Below, piece by piece: positions 1-5,076 of a stretch of 5,168 nt of DNA (position 1 is the stretch's first letter; every line of letters starts with the position of its first letter). A model generated the notes under the pieces. It was not told where the DNA came from. It ran no database searches and worked only from the letters and a program-made list of their open reading frames with translations. The position numbers and the translations under genes are program-made. The DNA is from Rickettsiales bacterium (lineage in GTDB: Bacteria; Pseudomonadota; Alphaproteobacteria; Rickettsiales; 21-14-0-20-44-7): the NCBI GenBank assembly GCA_023301015.1, contig JALZVI010000180.1:1-5168 (forward strand), in the 5' to 3' direction.

Positions 1-2418
1 CGGCTTGCCAATGGGACTCTTTGGGATGACAGAGACGTAGCCAAGCAATTCCTTTCCGATAAGTCGGCGCACAAGACCATCCTTCGCCACGTGGAGGCTC
101 TAGATAAGCAATTGGAGCGCGAAAGTTACTTGGCGGCAAATCTGCGCCGCCGCTTACTCATTATTTCACTATTAGTGGCTTACCTAGAAGACAGGGAGGT
201 TTTTAACTTAGAGGCAGGATTTTTTGATCGCTTTAAATCTGGGGCAGATAAATTTTTTCATGTTCTCGCCGATGCAGAGGCTCTGATAAAACTTCTAAGT
301 TATCTCGAAAAAGAGCGCTTCAATGGAAACGTCTTCAAGTTAGAAGATGATGAAAAACAGCAGCTTCGCAAAACGAATCGTCTAAAGAAGTTCGCAGAGT
401 TGATTGAAGGAGTCACGGAGTCGGGTGGGCAGCAGACCCTCTGGAGGCTCTACTCTTTTCACGACCTTCCGGTAGAGCTCATCAGTCACATCTACCAACT
501 CTTCGTCGAGGATAAGACGACTTGTGTTTACACGCCGCCCTTCCTCGCGCGTTTGATGTTAGAGGAGGCGCTGACTCTTGATCGGATGGATCGCTTGGAA
601 ACGCATGATGAGATTGTGTTTGATCCCTCATGCGGCTCCGGCGTCTTCTTGGTCGAAGCCTTCAAGCGCTTGGTTCTGCACTGGCGCCAGAACAACGATT
701 GGAAATCTCCGCCCGTAGATGTGCTGCGGAAACTCATGGAGCGAGTGAGAGGAACGGATATCGACGGTTATGCAGTTGAACTTGCTGCTTTCAGTCTTTG
801 CCTCGCGATGTGCGAGGAACTGGCCCCTGAAACCATTATTAAAACGCGGAAACTTTTCCCGTCTCTGAAAGGCAAGACTTTGATTCAGTCCTGCTTTTTT
901 CAACAGGTGCGTGATGGTGAGCTACCTCCGGACATTGGAGTCGTGATGGGGAATCCGCCATTTGGTTCGGCATCAAAGGTGGGAACAACGGAGTTGGCAT
1001 ACATGGAATACCTTGATGCCTATGGAAAGAAGAGTCTGCCTGATCGCCAGTCCGCTTATCTCTTCCTACACCATGCGATGGAGGCGCTCGTGGAAAACGG
1101 ACTGATGTGCCTCATTCAGAAAGACAACTTTCTCTACAATCGCCGCAGTGCCGTGTTCCGTCGCGCGGTGTTTGAGCGCTGGGACGTTCGAGAGGTTCTC
1201 GATTTCACGCCAATTCGCGGATTATTCTTTAAGGACCCTAAGGTTGTCGTTGTGCTAGCTGAGGCACAAAGGCCGGACCCCAAGCGTCCTATCCTACATG
1301 CCATCTTTCGGCGGACCGTTCACACTCAGGCGGAGTTGAGCTTCGAACTAGACTATTACGATATGCACTGGTTACCGCGTCACGTGGCAATTACGAAGGA
1401 CTTTGTCTGGCGATGCAATCTCTTCGGAGGAGGTCGCGCTGTTAGTCTTGTTGAGCGCTTGAAAAAGCTCCCGACACTAAAAGACTATGTGACAGAACAA
1501 GGGTGGGATTATGGCGAAGGGTTCATGGTGGGAACGCCAGGCAATGAAGCAGATGTTGTTGATTATCTTTATGCTCAGCCAGTTATCCCAGCAAAGGCGA
1601 TTCTGGTGGACGGAACGATTGATAAAACCTTGATCGCAACGCAGGAGGTGAAATATTTCCAGTGGCCAAGGCCAGAAACTCGCTACGAACCTCCGGTTAT
1701 TCTTATTCCTGAGATAGATGACTTAAGAGTGGCGATGTGGAAAGAGCAAGAGGGACCGCTCACATTTAGTAGTAGAATACTTGGGATAAGTGCGAATGGA
1801 AGAAACATTGATTTACATGAATCATTAGCAAGTCGACTTTGTCTTCAGGGGAATCTTATGAAATCGTGGTCATCCCTGACGAGTTCTGACGCCGGAATCA
1901 AACAGTCAACAACCCTTCAAAAGGGAGACGTGGATGCCCTCCCTTTTCCAGCCGATGAGGCTGATCTCGACTTATCCGATAACGACGAAATGATTTTGGC
2001 CGACGCTTTCAACTTTTACCGTGACTTCCAACGTCTCGGTGACGACGCGGAAATGATGCAGGCTTCGACGTCTGATGATCATAGAAAATTTGCCGAAGTC
2101 TTCACCCGTCAGGTCAACATAGTGCACAAAAAACTCAAGGCATTGCCCGTTATGTCCTGGGCAGGTGTGAGTTGTCAGCCGTTTGTCTTCGGCGATGCGG
2201 AGCCCGATTGGAAAGACGTTGATGGACTTGGTGAAAAGCTTGCCAAACTCCTCCGAGAAAAGAAAAGCCCGTCATTAACCTCTGTTCGTATTATACGTAT
2301 TTTCGACGGTCCATTTGTCTTTCTCATTAAACCGGACCGTTTGCGCTACTGGTTGAGTTCCATCGCTCTCCGCGATGCTGACGAAGCCTTGGCCGATCTT
2401 CGAAGCCTTGGCTTTTAA
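1..2418 (+). CDS. N6-adenine DNA methyltransferase, large, 5' end outside the window
   Basis: This protein should transfer a methyl group from S-adenosylmethionine to adenine N6 in DNA, as the modification and specificity part of a restriction or defence system. The frame is open from base 1, so the GTG at 91 is probably not the start; about 805 residues are visible. Counting from that GTG, a helical region (about 1-140) leads into YTPP at 147-150, the SAM-binding motif FDPSCGSG at 177-184, an acidic TDID loop at 222-225 and the catalytic NPPF at 288-291. This order is that of HsdM-like and type IIG-like enzymes. Residues of roughly 400-640, ending in a KGDVDALPFP stretch, resemble target-recognition and adjoining regions of such enzymes; this part is inference. 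No nuclease motif is visible here, but one could lie in the missing N-terminus. The next gene starts nine bases after the stop, so the two are probably co-transcribed and translationally coupled. Confidence 0.9.
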   Translation, partial: RLANGTLWDDRDVAKQFLSDKSAHKTILRHVEALDKQLERESYLAANLRRRLLIISLLVAYLEDREVFNLEAGFFDRFKSGADKFFHVLADAEALIKLLSYLEKERFNGNVFKLEDDEKQQLRKTNRLKKFAELIEGVTESGGQQTLWRLYSFHDLPVELISHIYQLFVEDKTTCVYTPPFLARLMLEEALTLDRMDRLETHDEIVFDPSCGSGVFLVEAFKRLVLHWRQNNDWKSPPVDVLRKLMERVRGTDIDGYAVELAAFSLCLAMCEELAPETIIKTRKLFPSLKGKTLIQSCFFQQVRDGELPPDIGVVMGNPPFGSASKVGTTELAYMEYLDAYGKKSLPDRQSAYLFLHHAMEALVENGLMCLIQKDNFLYNRRSAVFRRAVFERWDVREVLDFTPIRGLFFKDPKVVVVLAEAQRPDPKRPILHAIFRRTVHTQAELSFELDYYDMHWLPRHVAITKDFVWRCNLFGGGRAVSLVERLKKLPTLKDYVTEQGWDYGEGFMVGTPGNEADVVDYLYAQPVIPAKAILVDGTIDKTLIATQEVKYFQWPRPETRYEPPVILIPEIDDLRVAMWKEQEGPLTFSSRILGISANGRNIDLHESLASRLCLQGNLMKSWSSLTSSDAGIKQSTTLQKGDVDALPFPADEADLDLSDNDEMILADAFNFYRDFQRLGDDAEMMQASTSDDHRKFAEVFTRQVNIVHKKLKALPVMSWAGVSCQPFVFGDAEPDWKDVDGLGEKLAKLLREKKSPSLTSVRIIRIFDGPFVFLIKPDRLRYWLSSIALRDADEALADLRSLGF

Positions 2419-2427
2419 ACAGACAGT

Positions 2428-3147
2428 ATGATCGCCAACGAAAATCCCTCAACTCCCGGTGTAGGCATTCCTGATGCCTCCTTTTTGGAAGTGGACGCAT
2501 TTCATAACGCGATCGTCTCTTTTATCGAGCGGGAACTTCCAGTCTGGCGTGATCGAAGTGACCGTCCTCTTGTGACCGATGAACCCCGTCTCAATGAGAC
2601 CTTGTGTGATCACTTAGACTGGGCTGCTCGGCACTCGTTTGACTCAATCCGTTTTTGTCATGAACCCTACCAGAGTCCTGGTCGGGCTGCCGATCTGGCG
2701 GTCAAGCCGGGGAAGCGTATCATCGTTGAGGCAGTAGAGTATTCGGTATTTGAGCAATTACTTCCAATCGAGTGCAAGCGCCTGCCAACCCCGAAGGACA
2801 ATCGCCGCAGCGACTGCGAATATGTGCATGGGATGCCAGGACACCGCACGGGAGCCATTGAGCGGTTTAAACATGCCCTGCATGGCCCGTTGAACAAACG
2901 GGCATTGATCATCGCGTTTGTTCAGTCCGAATCTTGCAACCACTGGCTATCGGTGATCAACGAGCGTATCAATAAATTGGCGATCGATGGTGTTGACGAA
3001 AAGCTTTGGTCTCCTCAAGAGCAACTCTCAGCCGACGATTCAAGTAGAGATAGTTTCTACAAGATGAAGTCAAATCACAGGCGGATTCAGTCTAGAAGTC
3101 CCCACAGCTTTGTGGAAATTGAGCATCTATGGTTACAGATGAACTGA
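2428..3147 (+). CDS. Probable PD-(D/E)XK nuclease paired with the methyltransferase
   Basis: This 239-residue soluble protein probably cuts DNA and acts as the restriction partner of the upstream methyltransferase. It shows the spaced acidic residues of the PD-(D/E)XK fold: E57 in a helix (LNETLCDHL), D89 in GRAADLAV, and E115/K117 in LPIECKRLP, a hydrophobic strand followed by ExK as in the catalytic core. A further conserved-looking stretch, EYVHGMPGHRTGAIERF at 131-147, resembles the Tyr...Gly...Arg-Phe region that follows ECKRL in several nuclease-like proteins encoded in defence loci; this comparison is from memory. The 25 residues between D89 and E115 are more than the minimum for the fold, so the two strands may be separated by an insertion. 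The ATG start follows the methyltransferase stop by nine bases and has no clear Shine-Dalgarno, which fits coupled translation. The family assignment rests on motifs only. Confidence 0.72.
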   Translation: MIANENPSTPGVGIPDASFLEVDAFHNAIVSFIERELPVWRDRSDRPLVTDEPRLNETLCDHLDWAARHSFDSIRFCHEPYQSPGRAADLAVKPGKRIIVEAVEYSVFEQLLPIECKRLPTPKDNRRSDCEYVHGMPGHRTGAIERFKHALHGPLNKRALIIAFVQSESCNHWLSVINERINKLAIDGVDEKLWSPQEQLSADDSSRDSFYKMKSNHRRIQSRSPHSFVEIEHLWLQMN

Positions 3148-3151
3148 AGTC

Positions 3152-3343
3152 TTAGAATGAGTCATGGAACACCAAGCCGTCACCACCGATAAGAAGAGCG
3201 GCATCGTGAACGACGCCAACCTCTGGGCCACCGAAACAATGGGCGACGCCAAGTATCCCCTAGAACTCTTCCTCCGCGTCATCACGGTCAGCCTAGAGAC
3301 CAATAAAATCGTAGCGAGCCTCCCGAAGCTGGAGATTGATTGA
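3152..3343 (+). pseudogene. C-terminal remnant of a type ISP-like restriction-modification / helicase enzyme
   Basis: The ATG at 3164 opens a 59-codon frame ending at TGA 3341-3343. Its product contains DKKSGIVNDANLW, YPLELFLRVITVSLETNKIV and ASLPKLEID. From memory, these match the extreme C-terminus of large helicase-methyltransferase proteins (type ISP-like enzymes of roughly 1,000-1,600 residues), where the usual pattern is about LEWVMERxxVxTDKxSGIVNDxN. In the same frame, upstream of the ATG, the codons read Leu-Glu-stop-Val-Met. The TGA at 3158-3160 therefore sits where the family has Trp, consistent with a TGG-to-TGA change. No homologous sequence continues further upstream; that space belongs to the nuclease gene, which ends four bases before this remnant. 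The fragment lacks the helicase, methyltransferase and target-recognition parts and is most likely a relic, although a short peptide cannot be excluded. Confidence 0.7.
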
Positions 3344-3354
3344 AGTGAGATCGC

Positions 3355-3825
3355 TCAAGTGGTGTTGGGTCCCGTGGGGTAAACTTGGTGCGTGGGATCC
3401 CACCAGAGGGCATAGAAAACATTTCCCCGTAGAAATCCCCAGAGCCGTTCCTTGGCACTCAGGCGAAGGGAGAAGATTTGCCCCCAGTCATCAAGTTTGA
3501 GCTGAACCAGTCGCTTTTGAGCATCCTTACAAAGTTTCTCGGTGGGAATGAGATGGCTTTTCATGGAGGTGCGAGATTTGATTTGGGTCCAAGTCGCGGT
3601 CTCGATATTGCCTAATTTTTCGATGATCTCAGTAAGTTTTCCTGAGGCCTTGATCTGTTTGGGGCACCATGGACCACCCCAATCTAATCGCTGAAAACGC
3701 CACGTCGGTTTGTCTTCAGTGTCTTTACTTGGGACAAACTTTCCGGTCTTGGGTTGCTTCTTAGCGGGGTGACGATTGCCGGATGCCACTTTGGGCTTCT
3801 TAATACCTTTCTCTTTCTTTGCCAT
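3355..3825 (-). CDS. Probable toxin partner of the SocA-domain antitoxin
   Basis: This 156-residue protein is encoded second in a two-gene minus-strand operon, 14 bases after the SocA-domain gene, which is the usual place for the toxin of such pairs. Residues 1-34 are very rich in lysine and proline and are probably disordered and nucleic-acid binding. The folded part begins near WRFQRLDWGGPW at 42-53. It includes a predicted helix ending in DAQKRLVQL around 101-109, and a C-terminal beta-rich block (118-150) containing IFSLRLSAKERLWGF and ALWWDPTHQVYP. The pattern of a basic strand, a Trp-Gly turn and a final aromatic strand recalls small RelE-like ribonuclease folds, but I do not recognise a named family, so the activity is inferred from context. 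The start is constrained: an in-frame TAG lies two codons upstream of the ATG, and AGGAG abuts the ATG with no spacer. The stop overlaps one copy of a 15-base direct repeat. Confidence 0.65.
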   Translation of the reverse strand: MAKKEKGIKKPKVASGNRHPAKKQPKTGKFVPSKDTEDKPTWRFQRLDWGGPWCPKQIKASGKLTEIIEKLGNIETATWTQIKSRTSMKSHLIPTEKLCKDAQKRLVQLKLDDWGQIFSLRLSAKERLWGFLRGNVFYALWWDPTHQVYPTGPNTT

Positions 3826-3839
3826 CTCCTAGGCGACTT

Positions 3840-4271
3840 CTAGAGTGCTGTATAATACTCGTGCAGCGCCGCGTCAGTAATGACTGAGCTGCTGCGTTGA
3901 AGGTCAGAAAGGCCTTTGCGCGCGTCGATCCAAGGAGATTCTTGGTGAGTGAGATCGCTCAACCATTGGGCCGTTTTTTTACCGTAAAATTCGAGGACTC
4001 CATCGATGGACTCTTTCTGAAAGGTCGCGAGTTTTGAGGGGTCGCCTTTTGGCCATTCTGAGACACTAAACTTACCCTTGTGTTCTCTATAGAGAGAAGG
4101 GATGACGGGTCCATTGGCCCAAGCTTGAATCTCGGCGGTGAAAAGAGGTTTCTCATCCCAAACCAAGGACCATGCCTGCGAGTAGTAGGCGAGCTTCTGA
4201 AGCTTCATCGCGGACATGCTTCCATTCTTTTTGAGAATGTAAGCAGCGACGTTATGGACCGAGGTGGACAT
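3840..4271 (-). CDS. SocA/Panacea-domain (DUF4065) antitoxin
   Basis: This 143-residue protein spans essentially one complete SocA-like (Panacea, DUF4065) domain. The diagnostic segments are SVHNVAAYIL at 4-13, the helix MKLQKLAYYSQAW at 22-34, WANGPVIPSLYREHKG at 51-66, and LSDLTHQESPWIDAR at 104-118. Such domains occur in phage-related proteins (GepA) and serve as antitoxin domains for very diverse partners. In Caulobacter, SocA instead delivers the toxin SocB to ClpXP for degradation. Here the short domain with no extra DNA-binding region suggests direct neutralisation of, or a proteolytic-adaptor role for, the neighbouring 156-residue protein. It is the first gene of the operon, so the antitoxin would be made before the toxin. 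The chosen ATG fits the family's usual N-terminus, but the bases in front of it are C-rich with no Shine-Dalgarno. Confidence 0.88.
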   Translation of the reverse strand: MSTSVHNVAAYILKKNGSMSAMKLQKLAYYSQAWSLVWDEKPLFTAEIQAWANGPVIPSLYREHKGKFSVSEWPKGDPSKLATFQKESIDGVLEFYGKKTAQWLSDLTHQESPWIDARKGLSDLQRSSSVITDAALHEYYTAL

Positions 4272-4336
4272 TTGAAATGGGGGGGTAGACGAAGTCGTAA
4301 GTTTGATCGTCGTTGGAATATGTGTAGGACATTTCC

Positions 4337-4373
4337 TGAGTTTTAAAGATTGTCAATAGATTTTGAGTTTTAA
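4337..4373. repeat. Two direct TGAGTTTTAA repeats around a TTGACA box
   Basis: The ten bases TGAGTTTTAA occur at 4337-4346 and again at 4364-4373, 27 bases apart. On the minus strand, a perfect TTGACA (4356-4351) lies between them and could be the -35 box for the antitoxin-toxin operon. At 17-base spacing the -10 would be AATGTC, which is poor, so the promoter is tentative. The arrangement suggests binding sites for a regulator that masks the promoter, either the XRE protein or the toxin-antitoxin complex. Confidence 0.4.
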
Positions 4374-4380
4374 TTGTTCT

Positions 4381-4395
4381 CTTGAACAGTTTAAG
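4381..4395. promoter_or_regulatory. Imperfect operator-like inverted repeat
   Basis: CTTGAAC-A-GTTTAAG has seven-base arms around one central base, with six of seven pairs matching. It has the same 7+1+7 layout as the perfect palindrome 28 bases to its right and may be a weaker site for the same regulator. Confidence 0.35.
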
Positions 4396-4408
4396 AGGGT
4401 GTTTTGGC

Positions 4409-4423
4409 TTGAGTTTAACTCAA
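4409..4423. promoter_or_regulatory. Perfect palindrome TTGAGTTTAACTCAA, probable operator
   Basis: The arms TTGAGTT and AACTCAA are perfectly complementary around a single central T. The half-site TTGAGTT recurs in the direct repeats further left. The left arm overlaps the proposed -35 box of the XRE gene, as expected for autorepression by a dimeric helix-turn-helix protein. Confidence 0.5.
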
Positions 4424-4437
4424 ACGTTAAATATTAA
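4409..4437 (+). promoter_or_regulatory. Possible promoter of the XRE gene
   Basis: TTGAGT at 4409-4414 and TATTAA at 4432-4437 each match four of six consensus bases and are separated by 17 bases. An alternative pair is TTGGCT at 4404-4409 with TTAAAT at 4427-4432. Either would start transcription near 4440-4445 and leave a leader of about 45-50 bases before the ATG at 4490. Confidence 0.35.
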
Positions 4438-4489
4438 TCCCGCCTACTTTGGCCTCCGCCACTACTTTAAACGACATACCGATAGAGGA

Positions 4490-4822
4490 ATGAAAATTAA
4501 CATCATCAAGCAAGAGCCAGACGCGCTTCAGAAATTATTTCTGGAAGCTCCCGATCTTGTGGATCGGATCGAAATGGAAAAACTCACCATCATGGAGAGA
4601 ATTCTGGAGAACATGGAGATCCGTGGCATGAAACGAAAGGATCTGGCCAAAGAAATGGACGTGAGTTCTGCCCGGATTACGACGATGCTCGGTGGCTCCA
4701 ATAATTTTACTCTAGGCACTCTGATGCGGGCTGCCGACGCGGTGGGTTGCGAACAGCATACGGGCTTCGTGCCGAAGGGATACCGTATGAATAAAGCGAT
4801 TTTAAAAGACGAGGAGGTTTAG
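4490..4822 (+). CDS. XRE-family helix-turn-helix regulator
   Basis: This 110-residue protein carries a Cro/C1-type (XRE) DNA-binding domain at roughly residues 34-88. MKRKDLAKEMDVSSARITTML (47-67) gives the helix-turn-recognition-helix pair, and FTLGTLMRAADAVGCE (73-88) the closing helices. The first 30 residues form an extra helix (DALQKLFLEAPDLVDRI), and the tail (HTGFVPKGYRM) is of the kind seen in HigA-like antitoxins and small regulators. The start is set at ATG 4490 because AGAGGA lies directly in front and because the longer reading from TTG 4382 adds residues unlike the family. It is transcribed away from the SocA-type operon across a repeat-rich gap, so it probably represses its own promoter and perhaps the operon's. 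No toxin is visible next to it on its own strand. Confidence 0.82.
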   Translation: MKINIIKQEPDALQKLFLEAPDLVDRIEMEKLTIMERILENMEIRGMKRKDLAKEMDVSSARITTMLGGSNNFTLGTLMRAADAVGCEQHTGFVPKGYRMNKAILKDEEV

Positions 4823-4893
4823 CATTGAGGGGCATCGTTTTCTTGCTTTCAATTGCGAGGCAAATGAAGCGCCCTCGCTTGATGGAACCCAAG
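4811..4893 (+). other. Strong Shine-Dalgarno followed by a possible truncated cistron
   Basis: GAGGAGG at 4811-4817, inside the last codons of the XRE gene, is the best ribosome-binding sequence in the window. A TTG at 4825 follows seven bases later and opens a frame reading MRGIVFLLSIARQMKRPR before it runs into the palindromic element. I recognise no family. A small hairpin (AAGCG-CCCT-CGCTT, 4867-4880) lies in this stretch but has no T-run, so it is not a convincing terminator. The segment may be the start of a partner gene broken by the element, or simply non-coding. Confidence 0.25.
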
Positions 4894-4919
4894 TTGGCCA
4901 ACGGCCTCCCTCATACCAG

Positions 4920-4938
4920 CATGGGGCACCGGCCCATG
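4920..4938. repeat. Inner hairpin A, left copy
   Basis: CATGGGGCACCGGCCCATG folds as an eight-pair stem with one G/G mismatch and the three-base loop ACC. It occupies exactly the mirror position of 5032-5050 but has a different stem sequence. Confidence 0.7.
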
Positions 4939-4958
4939 TGTGGTGGCGAGAGTCTGGG

Positions 4959-4973
4959 TTGTCTGAAGGACAA
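4959..4973. repeat. Inner hairpin B, left copy
   Basis: TTGTC-TGAAG-GACAA is a perfect five-base-pair stem with a five-base loop. The same TGAAG loop appears on the minus strand in the mirrored hairpin at 4997-5011. Confidence 0.7.
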
Positions 4974-4996
4974 AGTCATAGAGCTGGCTTATGAGG

Positions 4997-5011
4997 TTCG
5001 CCTTCAGCGAA
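4997..5011. repeat. Inner hairpin B, right copy
   Basis: Read on the minus strand this is TTCGC-TGAAG-GCGAA. Loop and stem length are identical to the left copy; the third and fourth stem pairs are changed in a compensating way. Confidence 0.7.
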
Positions 5012-5031
5012 CTGCCCCCGTGCATCGTGAA

Positions 5032-5050
5032 CCCCACGCGTTGCGTGGGG
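5032..5050. repeat. Inner hairpin A, right copy
   Basis: CCCCACGC-GTT-GCGTGGGG is a perfect eight-base-pair GC-rich stem with a three-base loop. It mirrors 4920-4938 in position and size. Confidence 0.75.
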
Positions 5051-5076
5051 CTGGTATGAGGGAGGCTGTTGGCCAA

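Larger units (their letters stand above)
4272..4489. promoter_or_regulatory. Divergent control region between the toxin-antitoxin operon and the XRE gene
   Basis: These 218 bases separate two genes that run away from each other, so they should carry both promoters and both leaders. The middle part (about 4336-4440) is distinctly AT-rich and dense in repeated TGAGTT half-sites, whereas the stretch next to the antitoxin start contains a run of seven G on the plus strand. No credible open frame is present: the plus-strand frame that can be extended upstream of the XRE ATG to a TTG at 4382 has no family resemblance and overlaps the repeat cluster. Confidence 0.6.
4894..5076. repeat. 183-base structured palindromic element with 27-base terminal inverted repeats
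   Basis: The arms 4894-4920 and 5050-5076 are complementary at 26 of 27 positions; the exception (G4903/T5067) is a G-T wobble on the plus strand. Each arm ends in the palindrome TTGGCCAA. The axis is at 4985, and the two halves align with no gaps. Inside the arms the plus strand can form five further hairpins: 4920-4938, 4959-4973, 4976-4994 (TCATA/TATGA continuing through AGC/GCT with a bulged G), 4997-5011 and 5032-5050. The first and last mirror each other, as do the second and fourth. No transposase is present and no T-run follows. It could be a non-autonomous mobile repeat (MITE-like), two inverted copies of a small structured repeat, a cruciform protein-binding site or a structured RNA. 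The open frames crossing it on both strands are by-products of the symmetry. Confidence 0.85.

Noticed and set aside
91..93. GTG as the true start of the methyltransferase
   Set aside because: The frame stays open to base 1 and the preceding residues look coding, so the gene is cut by the window edge.
4080..4346. Plus-strand 88-codon frame antisense to the antitoxin gene
   Set aside because: It is a shadow of a well-supported DUF4065 gene and shows no domain.
4382..4489. N-terminal extension of the XRE protein from TTG 4382
   Set aside because: It lies over the operator-like repeats and promoter, adds 36 residues unlike the family, and a better ATG with AGAGGA in front occurs at 4490.
4855..4880. 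Transcription terminator behind the XRE gene
   Set aside because: Two overlapping small stems (GCGAGG/CCTCGC and AAGCG/CGCTT) can form, but no T-run follows on either strand.
4894..5076. Integron attC site
   Set aside because: The GGCCAAC and GTTGGCC sequences at the ends resemble the R boxes, but each departs from the RYYYAAC/GTTRRRY pattern at one position. The arms form one continuous 27-base helix without the unpaired spacer and extrahelical bases, and no other such site separates the genes.
4894..5076. Target-site duplication around the element
   Set aside because: AAG occurs at 4891-4893 and 5078-5080, but an extra T lies between the right arm and its copy. Three bases are too few to prove insertion.
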